Positions 12,544 to 24,090 of a stretch of 64,000 bases of DNA are shown here, piece after piece (position 1 is the stretch's first letter; every line of letters starts with the position of its first letter). The stretch spans positions 18,159,706-18,223,705 of the forward strand of contig NC_037258.1 in the NCBI RefSeq assembly GCF_000002425.4. The letters run 5' to 3'. A program made the position numbers and the translations under genes. The DNA is from Physcomitrium patens (Eukaryota; Streptophyta; Bryopsida; Funariales; Funariaceae). The notes beneath the pieces were generated by a model that did no database searches, was not told the DNA's origin, and saw only the letters and a program-made list of their open reading frames with translations.

Positions 12544-13041
12544 TGCTAGTGAAGATATGAAGAATTAGTTAGAAATAAGTAAAAGTGAATAAATTAGATA
12601 ATATCTTATAGTAAAACTTCATAGACTTGGATTTGATTTTTTAAGTGTTTATAAGTGATTAACATATTAAAATCTTAGCCAACAAGTTGGCCACATATTG
12701 CAAATTTTAATCACTTGTTTTTCAAGTTGGCCACATATTACAAATATTGTTTACTTATGGCATAAGTTGGCCATGTAGTACAAATGTTGAAAATTTATTT
12801 TTCAAGTTAGACACATGCCGTGCAAATTAGATACATGTTGGATAACCTATAAAACGTTGCCATGGAGCTTTTTAATCAAAGAATATATATAGAAACAAGA
12901 GTGTGTTCTTCTTCATTCTTGTTAATAATTTTTTTGTGTTCATATCTTAATTTAAGAAACTCTATTTTTTTATATTTATAAATAGATATTTTAATTTCTA
13001 CCTTATATCTATCTTTAATTTTTAATTTTTTTAAAGTATCA
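12544..13041 (+). repeat. Solo gypsy LTR (B/C family), plus orientation
   Basis: Similar to the plus-oriented LTR at 24091-24623: shared blocks run from the AGTAAAAGTGAATAAATTA region to the TATATATAGAAACAAGAGTG region (TATA box and transcription start area). It interrupts the copia body. No internal gypsy sequence adjoins it, so it looks like a solo LTR. It holds a short internal tandem repeat around AAGTTGGCCACATATT (12680-12790). The right limit is uncertain. Confidence 0.6.
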
Positions 13042-13692
13042 CAAAAAATTATTATTATATTAAATTTTTATAAAATAATTTTGCCATTTTACACACTTAT
13101 AATTTTTTCTAGTTCAAAATACCAAAATGGCCATAATATAAATGTGCAAGATCAAACTTATTCATTGTCTATTTTTTCTTTGTAATAAGCAAAAATATTT
13201 GGTCTTTGTTTAAAAGTTTTAGTACCTTGCATAAGTTTTGATTTCTAAGATTTTAAATAATATTATTATTTAGTTTCATAAAAACATGTATCAACTTTAA
13301 AATTAACTTTAAGACTTTGGCTTGTGATTTTTGGATTGAAAGAAAAAAATTGGTCAATTTTTTGAAATATAAGGTATTATAAACATCTTTTTGAATATTC
13401 TTTGGAATTCATAAAGAAACATATCTTTTTCAATTCATAGCAAAGCCACTATCATTGCCCATATAAAATTTAAGGCTTAATAGTAGATTTTTATTATTTA
13501 TAAACCAATTTTTATTTTGTTTCATATATCAAATAATAAAAAAATAATATATCACTAATTTTTGTTTAAAATAAAAAATAATACAACTATAAAGATAAAT
13601 TCATCTTTTTTTCTTTTGCTCTTTCCTATCTCTGATATTAGCATATTTTTTAACTTCTTTAATTTCATGACCTTTTTGATGGTTTGAAACTT

Positions 13693-13733
13693 TTTCTCAC
13701 ATAATAGTCTTTGTTGCCACAATATGCATATTT
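13693..13733 (-). pseudogene. Copia gag zinc-knuckle remnant
   Basis: The minus-strand translation reads YAYCGNKDYYVRK, which fits a CCHC knuckle (C-x2-C-GKKGHYVRDC) with the first Cys and the His both changed to Tyr. Each is a single G-to-A or C-to-T transition away. It lies where gag is expected relative to the integrase remnant. Confidence 0.5.
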
Positions 13734-14019
13734 GGCATCCATTTTGTAATTATATAAAGATCTTACATGATTATAAGTATAGAAATATATTTTAGATATA
13801 TATAATATCATACGACCAAAATTCATAGTTATGAGTATTTTAGTAAAAAAATTATAATTTTATATAAAATACACGGCCACAATCTATTTCTAATTATTAT
13901 TTTTCACTATTTGTAATAAATATTTTTCTTACAATAGCAATTTGTATCAAAGAAAAAATAGATTTTATTAATATTTTATATTTTCATCATCTATTATTGC
14001 TCTAAATCTAGTAATTGCT

Positions 14020-14547
14020 TATGAAAGACATGAATCTAAAAAAATTGAAAAATCAAGACACTCTTATGTTACTTGAAAAGACTTGATCATTACTCAAATA
14101 TGATATACTATTGAATTAGAATAGCTATTGCCAAAGACAAGAAAAGTAGAAAGTGTTGAAATAAGACTAAGGACTAAAAAAGTATTGATAAGAGTAAAGA
14201 AGTCTTCACTTTTAACTCTACTTATACTATCTAACTAAGACCTATGTAGCTATGTATTATAAGTCTTTCAAGAAGTGTTGACTTTAAAAGATACATATCT
14301 TAACTTACAAGAGAAGTTTACTATATGTGCGCCACATTATTAGCTTGTTCTACAAGCTACCAATATGTATGACATGCAGTTAACTTGTTGATGAAGTTTT
14401 TAACCTATTGATCAACTACAAATATGTGTAAAGTTAAAACTACTTCTATAAAGATTCTCTAGAAGATATTATAAAATTAATTTATATTTACATAATTCTA
14501 TCTAATCATATATGTAATTATTGGAGTAAATACATATGTCTTCAACA
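14020..14547 (-). repeat. Solo gypsy LTR with perfect 5-bp target duplication
   Basis: Full-length match to the B/C family LTR, minus orientation, from TATGAAAGACATGAATCT (the family starts TGTCAAAGACATG) to TCTTCAACA. It is flanked by TTGCT on both sides (14015-14019 and 14548-14552), the 5-bp duplication expected of gypsy integration. No internal sequence is present, so it is a solo LTR nested in the copia element close to its right LTR. Confidence 0.8.
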
Positions 14548-14566
14548 TTGCTAGTGCTTCTAATAA

Positions 14567-14571
<5 letters not shown>

Positions 14572-14620
<49 letters not shown>
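14572..14620. repeat. (AT)n microsatellite
   Basis: A long pure AT dinucleotide run just right of the solo LTR. Confidence 0.9.
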
Positions 14621-14625
<5 letters not shown>

Positions 14626-14743
14626 AAATATTTGATTTATATTTTTTTAAAGTTAAATAAATAATAAAGATCTTACAAAAATTCTCTACAAGGTACTCAA
14701 AATATTAATGAGAAAGTTTAGAATGCTTGTCTTTAAAACTATA

Positions 14744-15008
14744 TGATAATTTAATAGAGAATTATATTTTCCAATTATAGAATTATAACAATGTAAATAT
14801 AATATAATTACCATCTAATTAAGAAGAATACATGAAAATTAAAAATACCTAAAAAGGTAAGTTTTAGATTAGAGTTCATATATTACTATTTCATTGTCTA
14901 AATATATGAACTTTGTAATGAAAATACACTTATAAATTAAATATTAAAAATACTAATGATAATGTAGATGAAGTTGAACTATTTTTCAAATAGTAATAAT
15001 AATATTTA
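14744..15008 (-). repeat. Copia 5' LTR (right)
   Basis: Diverged partner of the repeat at 9978-10250, starting TG and sharing the same order of blocks. It lies upstream (minus strand) of the gag remnant. The end is approximate. Confidence 0.55.
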
Positions 15009-15979
15009 ATCTTGGAAAAAAATAGACTAAAGAAGCATGGACAATTGTATTGGATAGAAATCTAAATTTTTAAAAATTATTTTATAAATTTTTTTAAACT
15101 ATAAATAAAAATAACATGATTTTTGGACTTGAAAAATCTTGGATTTTAAAACAAAACAAAATAAGACTTTAAATACAACTAAGAACCTATAAGAAGTAAT
15201 GATGTATCCATATTAAACTTTGTCATACTTATTACAATTAACAAAAAGTATTCTTACAACAGATGAGATTTTATATAGTTATTTTATAAATTTATTTAAA
15301 ATTATCTATTTTTTTTAAACATCAACAAATATACCTAAATCATCTATGATAGAAAAATATTCTAAAAAGATATTAATTTTTTTTCTTAAGCTTTAATTAA
15401 TTTTGAATTTAACTTATTATTTTGCAGGACTTAAAATTATGATTTTACATCTATGAAAATTATGATTTTTTATTTATAGTTTTAAAATAAATTTTCTAAT
15501 GTATATGAACACTTGATTTTCTTTAAAAAACTAATTATAATGACATTGAAAGTTGAGCTAAATATTATTTTAAAGTATTTAATTGTATATATTAATTTTT
15601 ATATATTTATATATCTATAATTTTATATTTAATATTACACAATCTATATTCAAGGTAGAAACAAAAGATTGTTTGGATTCATCTATGAACAATTACAAAA
15701 TAAGTTGGTTGCTTTGAATGAACATTAATATAGATATTTGATTTGATACAATCATAATTCTTGTACATGCAGTAATCATTCTCTCAAAGAAATCATATAA
15801 CATTAAATACATATTATAGTATATATATATATATATATACATATATATATTACTATAGATTCAAAATTTAAAAATTATTACCTTCTGTATTAAATTTGAA
15901 AAAATTTCAACCAATCAAGTCAAGTCAAAAAAATTATTAAGTCAAATCTACAAAGAACTTTCAATCCAATCTACCTTGA

Positions 15980-16012
<33 letters not shown>

Positions 16013-16503
16013 TTTCTTATTTTATTTAGGCAAAATCATATTAAATATGATTTCAAATAATTTTTATCAAAATATCTTTAATAAATATTTAGCATTTTTT
16101 TATAGTATATCAGTATTTTTTTAATGTATTTGTATTAGTTAATTTCTAAAATAAAATTCAAATTTTCTAAAAAGAAAAAATTATGAAAGATGTAAACTTT
16201 TATATTAAGATGGAAAACATTATGTTCCACAATTTACAAATAGTTTAGTCATCAAGTGTAACATTATAACCAACCTATGTGTTGATTTATAAATGTCTAT
16301 CTTGCTAATACAAAATATAAAAATAATAATTATAATCATTTTAAATAAACAATAAATTTGTAAACTTATTTTTTTATATTCATGCAATTATTGAAATTAT
16401 TCTGATGTTTTTTTTTCTTTCTTTCTTGAATTTTTAAATTTTTAGAAATTGGTTGCATGGATGTTAGTAATAAAAACTTTGAGAAGAACATGATATTTTA
16501 TAA

Positions 16504-16541
<38 letters not shown>

Positions 16542-16640
16542 TCTTTATAAGTTAGTTAGTTACATCTTTGTTTTTAAAATATATATATATATATATATAT
16601 ATATTTGACATCAAATTATATGTTAGTAAATTATCAACTT
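15009..16640. other. AT-rich DNA with microsatellites, no gene
   Basis: Strongly AT-rich. Contains (TAA)n at 15981-16011 and AT runs near 15820, 16515-16542 and 16581-16603. No coding remnant recognised. Confidence 0.5.
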
Positions 16641-16667
16641 AACAAAAAAAGCAAAAATATCAAAAGC

Positions 16668-16710
16668 ACTTGTGGATGATAACCATAGTTGGCAAAGAAT
16701 GATGCTTGTA
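16668..16710 (-). pseudogene. Short gypsy integrase fragment
   Basis: The minus-strand translation contains QASFFANYGYHPQ. This matches the gypsy integrase C-terminal region (TP-FFVNYGYDP-), seen intact in element B near 51990. The adjoining sequence is not clearly alignable, so it is a small relic or a chance match. The plus-strand 72-codon frame over it is taken as antisense noise. Confidence 0.35.
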
Positions 16711-18490
16711 GAATATATGCCTTTATTGTATCATCCTATTAAAACTTTGGCTATGGCAAGAACTTTTATCAATTTTTTACAATATTTTAAGACATGTAAT
16801 ATGATGTGTTCTAATATTCAAGGTAATCATTTGGTTTATCAATCAATGCACAACTACATCATGAAAGACAACTTAACTTTTTACATTTAGTATCTTAAAT
16901 AGTGTTTTTTAAAACCCATGTATAAAGAATGGCTTTTAATCATGAATAATGTGAATTCAGAATTTGAAACTCGGAAAACATTATTTAACAAAAAAAATCC
17001 CTTATCCAAAACTTCAGTTTGAGTAACTTCCTGCAAACTACAAATTATTCCATTTTAATAATAAAATCCTATATCACAAGAAAATACTAGAATAAACTAA
17101 AAGATGGTGGCATTTTGATTTGTTTTATTAAAACAAATAATCATGAATGTTTAAAAATAAGAAATGATGTCAAATGTTCATATGAGTCCTGATGTGAAGC
17201 ATTTGGTAGAAAACAAATATTATATGCTAGTTCAAATGTATTAAAAGTTAATAGTAACTATAAAACATTTATCTAATGCAAATTTTTATTGAAAAACAAA
17301 AATTGAACTATGGACCACTGTACAAATCTACTGATTACTGTAAAATATAAACTAAACCATTCATAAGAATCTCAAAGTTGACATAAAGGTCAACGTGAAA
17401 ATCTTTAATATCTTGATATTATGCATAAAGTTTTAGAGAAATTAGGAAATTTCCAAAATTTTAAAAAAAGGAAAAACAATGAGACAGGATATATTTCAAA
17501 TACTCCATAGGATTTCTCAAGCATTAATTCAGTGCATTATCTTCAAAAGAAAATGTAAAGAAAAACCAACAGACTTATAAAGAAGATAGCATTAGTACAT
17601 GCAAAGTAACACACTATTTTCTATCAACTAGATATTCATGCAATACATAACATCAGACATACCAACATGTGATTAAAAAATTATAAATTTTTGTGATAAC
17701 TTTTCATGCATACTACTAAAAAACATGCCTAAATTTTATTAGTCAAAACTTGGTAATGACAAACCTTATTTGATTTTTACATTTAATGTAGGAAATGATA
17801 TAAATATTAATATGTTTCACATTGTGTAAGATGCCATATAAAACGTCACAAATAAATTAGATGTGAAGTCTAAATAAAGATTGTTATACACAACATATCA
17901 AGTGCCATAAATCAATCAAGAAGTATGCAATCAAAACAAAATACAAATGCCCTGTCCAAAAACTTCAAAACAAAGATAGAAAATTCAAACACCACTACGT
18001 CAAGCAATCTCTCACACCATAAAGAGAGAATCTAAGAGTGCAAGTGTTTGACAAATTACATGAAAGATGGGAAGGTATCTCAACCTCAAAATATTGGCAT
18101 ACACACCAAACTCTATAACCAACAAGAATAGCACTTTGTAAAATTGAGACCTGCAAGCTGAAACTTAAATCATAGTGAAGCATGAACTTACATCCAAATA
18201 AGCCTTTTGATTCAAACAATGGGGACCACTAAATTTCCATGATAAATTTGACATGCACTAGAACAACCATTTGAAGAACAACAGATGTGGATTCTTCAAT
18301 TAGGGGGGGTTAAGACAAACTTTGAGCAGTTGCGAATTCGGACACGAAAGCAGCATTGACTTGTTATTTGTCACATGGTGGGGGCGGTGTTTCCATCCCG
18401 TCACCCTGACCTCCTGAGAACCGCCGCATAGCTCCGGGTATGATGATCTTCTGGTTGACAACCGTTCTGCGTGGAAGACCCGTTCGCTCT
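16711..18490. other. AT-rich intergenic DNA, no gene
   Basis: No recognisable gene or element. AT content drops sharply near 18300, where the GC-rich histone island starts. Confidence 0.5.
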
Positions 18491-18516
18491 TGCCCACTTC
18501 AACCTTCTAACCCCGC

Positions 18517-18722
18517 CCAATCTTCCCGCCAATGCAGCGAAGTGCGGACGAGACGGGTCTTCTCAACGGGCTTTGGAACGGAATGGAAGACTTGGAAAAT
18601 GCGGGAAATAGAGTGAGAAGTCAGGCTGAGCGTCGGATCCGGTTCTGAAGACCCGGCGCTTGGATGCAAAGGGGAGGGGGACTTGGGATGGAAGTCCCTC
18701 TCCATCGGTTTGAGGCATATAG
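18517..18722 (+). promoter_or_regulatory. H4 promoter elements: CCAAT, E2F-like, TATA-like
   Basis: CCAAT occurs at 18517-18521 and 18529-18533, with TTCCCGCC between and overlapping them. GCGGGAAA at 18601-18608 is a good E2F site (TTTCCCGC on the other strand). ATATAGAG near 18717 is the best TATA-like sequence, about 155 bases before the ATG. CCAAT plus E2F sites are typical of S-phase histone promoters. Confidence 0.55.
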
Positions 18723-18849
18723 AGTCCTTCCAGGCTTGGGTCTGTCACTGTGTGATATTGTGGTGCTTGCTGTGCTGTGTGTCGGAAACCCTATCTGAGT
18801 GTGGAGCGCGGGTGTGTGTCGGTCGCTGTAAGGAGGGGTTTGAGTTTAG

Positions 18850-19188
<339 letters not shown>

Positions 19189-19224
19189 AGCGGAAGGGCG
19201 GGCCGGGGGTGGCTCAAAATCGAC

Positions 19225-19258
19225 GGTGTTCTTGAACACCACCTCTTTGTGGAATGAG
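19225..19258 (+). promoter_or_regulatory. Histone-type 3' stem-loop and purine-rich element (H4)
   Basis: GGTGTTCTTGAACACC (19225-19240) forms a 6-bp stem with a 4-base loop, or 7 bp with a 2-base loop, starting 37 bases after the H4 stop. GGAATGAG (19251-19258) follows 10 bases later. The same arrangement lies 3' of the H2B gene. Size and position match the metazoan and algal histone mRNA stem-loop and downstream element. The role is inferred from that match and from recurrence at both histone genes. Confidence 0.65.
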
Positions 19259-19688
19259 GGATCTCCGGTTGGGTTCTGGTGTGTGTGTGTGTGGGGGGGG
19301 GTGTTGCGTGGTTGTTTTTGGGATGAACAGTGGGTATGGGAGCGTGGTGTGCATGGTGCGTTGTCCGTTTTGATGTTGTGTTTTTGCAATGTGTGAGAGA
19401 GGGTGGTAGTGTAGGGGGCACCTCGTGGCAGTGATGAGACATATTGTCCGTACCATTTGAGGCGAAAGCTATGCTGAATGGCAAGATCTGAAGCTTCGAG
19501 GTGTAGGGTTGTAGCGATGTGATGGTGAAGGCGTGGATGCGTTCGGCAGGAGTTTGGAGCGAGAGCGTGTTGCGTGTTTAGGCGTGTTGTGTGGGAAGAT
19601 GTGGAGGCATGGTGAGTGATAGTTTGTGTGACATGTTTGTGATGGAGTAAATATCGTACGTTGTTTTCCCCGCAGCAATGGATGACAG
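19259..19688. other. H4 3' flank, GC-rich and G/T-rich
   Basis: Contains a (TG)n and G-run stretch near 19280-19302 and GT-rich DNA throughout. No gene is recognised on either strand. The long antisense frames lack any conserved motif and are rich in His, Thr, Pro and Ser. Confidence 0.4.
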
Positions 19689-20134
19689 GTAGAGAGTAGA
19701 GGATAGGGGGTAAATTGCATGCAATTGGTAACTTGATAAGAGAAAGATGATAGCGATGGAACGGAATGGGAGTTCGCAGCTGCAGGGCAGCGTCCGAAAT
19801 TGGTGCGAGACGAGAGCGTGCGATAACTGTGATCCGGCATGTGATATCACGCGAAGAGAAACTTGGCAGGGCGTGGTAACACATTCGGAGGGTAGGGTCG
19901 GTAGACGGGAGTAGTACCGTGACGCGGCTTAGATGTGTATCGGCGGCGGCGGATTGGGAAGTCGTCCGCATCCGTTGTAGTCTAGATGGTTGGGATATTC
20001 GGCTCTCACCCGAGCGACCCGGGTTCGAGTCCCGGCAACGGAAGCTCCCGAGTGATAAAATGGACTACACATGGTTTTTTCCTCTTTTTCAGGTCAGCAC
20101 TTTGACGTCGTCGCAGTCGTCCCTGCCGAGAATC
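19689..20134 (+). repeat. tRNA-Glu segmental duplication, copy 1
   Basis: About 446 bases from GTAGAGAGTAGAGG to just past CGTCGTCGCAGTC are repeated at 26375-26821 in the same orientation with only a few differences. The segment carries the tRNA-Glu gene with about 280 bases of 5' flank and 90 of 3' flank. Copy 1 sits in GC-rich low-copy DNA next to H4, so it is probably the source locus. Confidence 0.9.
19971..20043 (+). tRNA. tRNA-Glu (anticodon CTC), copy 1
   Basis: 73 bases. Acceptor stem TCCGTTG/CAACGGA with discriminator A, no encoded CCA. The D arm includes TGGTTGGGATA. Anticodon loop CTCTCAC has anticodon CTC (20014-20016 region). The T arm includes GGGTTCGAGTCCC. Relative to copy 2, two bases differ (TTGGGATAT versus TTAGGATAC); the second puts a U-G pair at the top of the anticodon stem. 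All arms still fold. The two tRNA copies lie about 6.7 kb apart. Confidence 0.95.
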
Positions 20135-21000
20135 GAAGCCAGGGAGTGTCCCCCTATGATGGATAAAACAAGTCCAATTCACTCGCAGATGGAGAGTTTA
20201 TTTAATCTAGTGATTTAATTTAAGTTGTAATTGTTGATGTACATGCGAAATTAGATTTTCTCTAGTATCATTTGGATATTAACTAGTGGTAACACGTGGT
20301 ACAGTTGTTGGATATTTTGAACAATATTTCTGGTGGACACTGTATGGTCGTGCATTCAACCAAGTGCAAATTTGCCATACAGGTAGACCATGACACTAGT
20401 GCGATAAGAGTGTTCGAGTGCAGGAGTATTTCAAACAGAGCAAGTTCAAACACAATGTAATACGGTGATGTTACGATACTGGTGATTTTCTGCTGGTAAG
20501 TCCTATTGGCTCTTTGCATCGACTTTTACGACTCTTACGACTGTTTGAATGGAATATAGCTGCTTGGTAGGATTGCAGTTCAATGATAGTGAGAATTGGG
20601 GATCATACTTAAACTTTAATCAAAGTGATCTGCATACAGTCCCGACAACTTGGTTGTTGATTACTTGTTTGACATTTCTATCGTATGGCTTACTTACCTC
20701 TTTTATGTGTTTGATGGACACATTGCCCTTTATAAATATGGGATGCACAGTAAATTGGTTTGTCCGTTTTGGTTTGTTAGATTTTCTAAGTTACTAGAAT
20801 GCATTGACTTGGCCTAATTAGTGTAGAATGCAATGATTTGGCCTAATTAGTGTAGAATGCAATGATTTGGCCTAATTAGGCTTTGGAATGACCTACATAA
20901 CATAGGTTATTTCCCTGGCTACAGATGACATCAAAGACGTTAGCTTATTGCCAGCTCTTGGACCTTCAAACATATCAGTCTCATATTATTGTTGGGAGAG
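20135..21000. other. Intergenic DNA, no gene recognised
   Basis: Mixed composition, with short open frames on both strands and no recognisable domain. Contains the 29-bp triplication listed separately. Confidence 0.4.
20797..20882. repeat. Three tandem copies of a 29-bp unit
   Basis: The unit GAATGCAATGATTTGGCC plus TAATTAGTGTA repeats three times. Copies 1 and 2 differ at two or three bases, and the third loses its last few bases. Confidence 0.9.
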
Positions 21001-21009
21001 CTTAATGGC

Positions 21010-22549
21010 TTGCCCCTCACAGAACCAGCCTGTGCAATTTAAACATTGGATCTGGAGTAGCCGTGCTGCGGACGCTGCTGCCATTGGTGAGTTCAATTGT
21101 TGTGAAGTCCAAATTTTTCTTCATTGATTCCTTTTGTAGCTCATTCTGAGATTGCAGAGCGAGTTGGCAGAGCAAAGCGAAGAGCGAGATCGCGGCAGAG
21201 CAATTCCGAAATGACGGCGATAAGTTCTCGACTAGGTCTCGCCACATTGTGTTGCGATTCATAACACCAAACTCCCTTCATATCAGTTTTCTGCAGTCGG
21301 TTTCAGATTCATAGTTCTTAGGACTATTAGTCAGCCAACACTGTAGGTTACACACCAAGTAGAAACATGGCCAATTCACTCCCCCGAACTTGAGATTTGG
21401 TATCCCAAATTGCACCAGAGTAGGGCACTGCTCTCCAGTATGGGAGTAGTGCTCGAACAACCAATCTACACCTCATACACTTAGTGATCTAAAACAGATA
21501 AGAGCCCCTTTATCCAATATGGCTCCAAAGGTAGCACCATTGGTCAGATACTTGTGCACTTGAAAACCTGAAGCCTTCCGGCAAAGGACAATGCAGTACA
21601 GTCAAAGTGCAATCTTCTCTACCGAACAACTCCAAATCATTGAGATTATCCGTAACAAAGCAATGCAGTAGACTATTTTTGGTCATGTCGAAAGTAGAAG
21701 TCCTGAAGAACCCGCCCTGAAAGAACCACCTCTCTTCATCTACCAATGGAGACATGATCTCTATTGGACAATGGCTACTTCAATGTCAGCTTCTCATTAC
21801 TAGACAGCTTCCAGCACACCTATAACTCAACCTCAAGATACACAAGGAGATTTTTATTACTCCATGGACATCTTTTTTCACTGATGAAAACATAGACTAG
21901 TACAGATTCTCCTACCAAGTCTAGGTCCACTGCACAAGAGTGATTCAACATCTCCATCACAAGAACTATCTTTGGATAATAGCCTCCAACTTGGGAGAAG
22001 TTCCATTTATTGAAAAAACATCACCTTACATTAGTAAAACCGCAGGATTAACTGTCAAACGCAAAGACAATGATGTATCGAGAATACCGGCTAAAATCAG
22101 CCTCCTAAGACCGTCACCAAACTACTATTCCTTATCCACATAGTAATAGTTTTGAAACATCCGAATCAGTGCCTCAGGTGCAGAGCATTTGTACATTCCT
22201 AAACCGAATGAAAGCCATGCCACCACAACAAACTAAACCTAAGGGTGTGGGTAGACTTTGCATATAGTGAACAAAATTTATGATCCTTTGTACCTATCAA
22301 AGTCAATGACCACCTAAACAAAATAAAGACCCAATCCCACCAGCAAATATAGAGGACCATAGGCTCAGACCAAAGTCCTATCCACTTGCAATAATATGGG
22401 CTACAGAAGAACTTTCCATCTCTCCAAAATTTGCCTTCATCACATACAATAGATCCATCAATCACACCAAATGACATAGCAAATGAACTTATAAGAGCTA
22501 GTCTACACAACGAGTCTATTTTAATACATCTTAGATTAAAATTGATCAT
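21010..22549 (-). pseudogene. Possible decayed protein-coding remnant, family unknown
   Basis: On the minus strand, three frames (22199-22549, 21510-21755 and 21017-21262) and fragments between them have protein-like composition, with many Trp, Cys, Phe and Gly and internal stops. The middle piece reads like a soluble domain (EERWFFQGGFFRTSTFDM) and the upper one contains GSIVCDEGKFWRDGKFF. The Trp/Gly/Phe-rich character recalls beta-propeller (kelch-like) proteins, but no motif proves it. GC is higher than in the flanking transposons, so this is more likely a relic of a host gene than of a retrotransposon. Low certainty. Confidence 0.25.
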
Positions 22550-22579
22550 TACATATGAAAAGAGTTTTTTCTTTTACAA

Positions 22580-23125
22580 TGTCAAAGACATGAATCTCAA
22601 AGAAAAGAAAACCTCCATATACTCTTATATCACTTGGAAAAAATAGATATTCACTCAAAACTAATATAATATTGAAATTAAAGTAGCTATTGCAAAATAA
22701 AAATAATTAAAAAATCTCAAAATAAGACTAAAGACTAGAAAGGTATTAATAAGAGAGAAAAATTCTTCACTCTTGCCTCTACATATACTATTTAATAAGG
22801 AGGTATGTGGTAATTTTGTATAGGACTTTCAATATGTATAAAACTTGCAAGACATATGTCTTAATTTGCAAGTAATTTTTCTATATGTGTACTATATAGT
22901 AAGCTTGTACCACAAGCTATCAACACATGCAATACATTGCTAACTTGTTGGCCAAATTTTTAACCTACCAATCAACTACAAACATGTATAAAGTCAAAGC
23001 TCCATCTATGAAGCTTTTAAGAAGCTTTTCTAAAAAATATTATCAAATTGATTTATTTTTACTTATTTATAATTATTAATATTATTTAAATAATTATTTG
23101 AATAAATATATATATGTTTGGGACA
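22580..23125 (-). repeat. Gypsy LTR of element A
   Basis: 546 bases, same family as 50280-50820, 60092-60645, 14020-14547 and 24091-24623. It carries the diverged heat-shock-like block GAAGCTTTTAAGAAGCTTTT near 23010. Confidence 0.8.
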
Positions 23126-24090
23126 TTACTCTTTTTTCTAGAGATGAGTTCCACTAAGAGCAATGATCATATATTAATGAAGTCTAAGATGTAATGAATT
23201 ATATATTCCACATACTTTGATCTTTATTCTTTTTGAAGGTAGTTCATAAGGCTTCTTAGCCATCAATAATGTCTCATTCTAGAGCAAAAAGACTTATTTG
23301 GTATTTGATTGTTATTGAAGCCTTTATAACTTCTTTCTAACAAAACATTTGTAACACCATCAAGAGTCATTTCTACTTCTAATAAAATCACCAAACATTG
23401 GACGTTTCTTTCAAGGTTATGATATCAAATGTGTTGTATCTTGCCATTTATTCAAGAAAGAATATGTTGTTGTTAAGAATCTTCATCTCTATTATGTTGT
23501 CTTGAAGGTTGTAACAATTGCAATGTCTCATCTAATAAGTTTGTAAATAATAGTTTTTGAATTAAATCTATTGATTTTTACTTCTTTATTTTTTTAGTAA
23601 AAAAAATACAAAAAAATTATAAGCAAGGATAGAAAGTAGAGTGCAATCTTCTCTAAATTATATTTCTTTGATGATAAAGATTTTTTATTTTTTATTTTAG
23701 TTTTGATGGATATTATTAATAAAAAGCATCAATCTTCTTTATTGTAATTACAAGATTCTTGGCGGATTTTCCTATGCATTTATTAATATCATATTTGTAC
23801 TAATGAATAAGATATTTTAACCTATTTTGATGCTACCTTGAGTCTAGGATGTCTTTCATCTCAAACTCTTGATGATTATCTACTTCTGTAGGAGGTCGTG
23901 GAATTTATCTTTTTTTTGATATATTCACTATCCTATATAGCTCAAAAAGAGACATATAGAATATGATTTGGATCCTTAGAGACTTTGATAGATATAATTA
24001 TTAAGCAATTGGATTAATTTCTTCAAAAGGGTGACTATTCTTGATATTATGACAAAGTGGAATTAAAATTGTTTCTTATAATGGTATCAT
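22580..24090 (-). mobile_element. Truncated chromovirus A: 3' LTR plus end of pol
   Basis: The 3' LTR (22580-23125, minus orientation; TGTCAAAGACATG to GGGACA) is followed by about 960 bases matching the pol 3' end of element B (50821-51800), including the chromodomain region near 23740-23860. Homology stops at about 24090, exactly where a plus-oriented LTR of the same family begins. Heavily mutated. Confidence 0.75.

Larger units (their letters stand above)
9978..15008 (-). mobile_element. Degenerate Ty1/copia retrotransposon
   Basis: A pair of diverged direct repeats (9978 to about 10250 and 14744 to about 15008) flank minus-strand remnants in copia order: a gag zinc-knuckle near 13.7 kb, integrase near 12.35 kb and RNase H near 10.7 kb. 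Integrase before RT/RNase H is the Ty1/copia arrangement. The body is very AT-rich and full of stops, consistent with long decay by C-to-T change. Two solo gypsy LTRs sit inside it. Outer limits are approximate because the LTRs have diverged. Confidence 0.7.
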
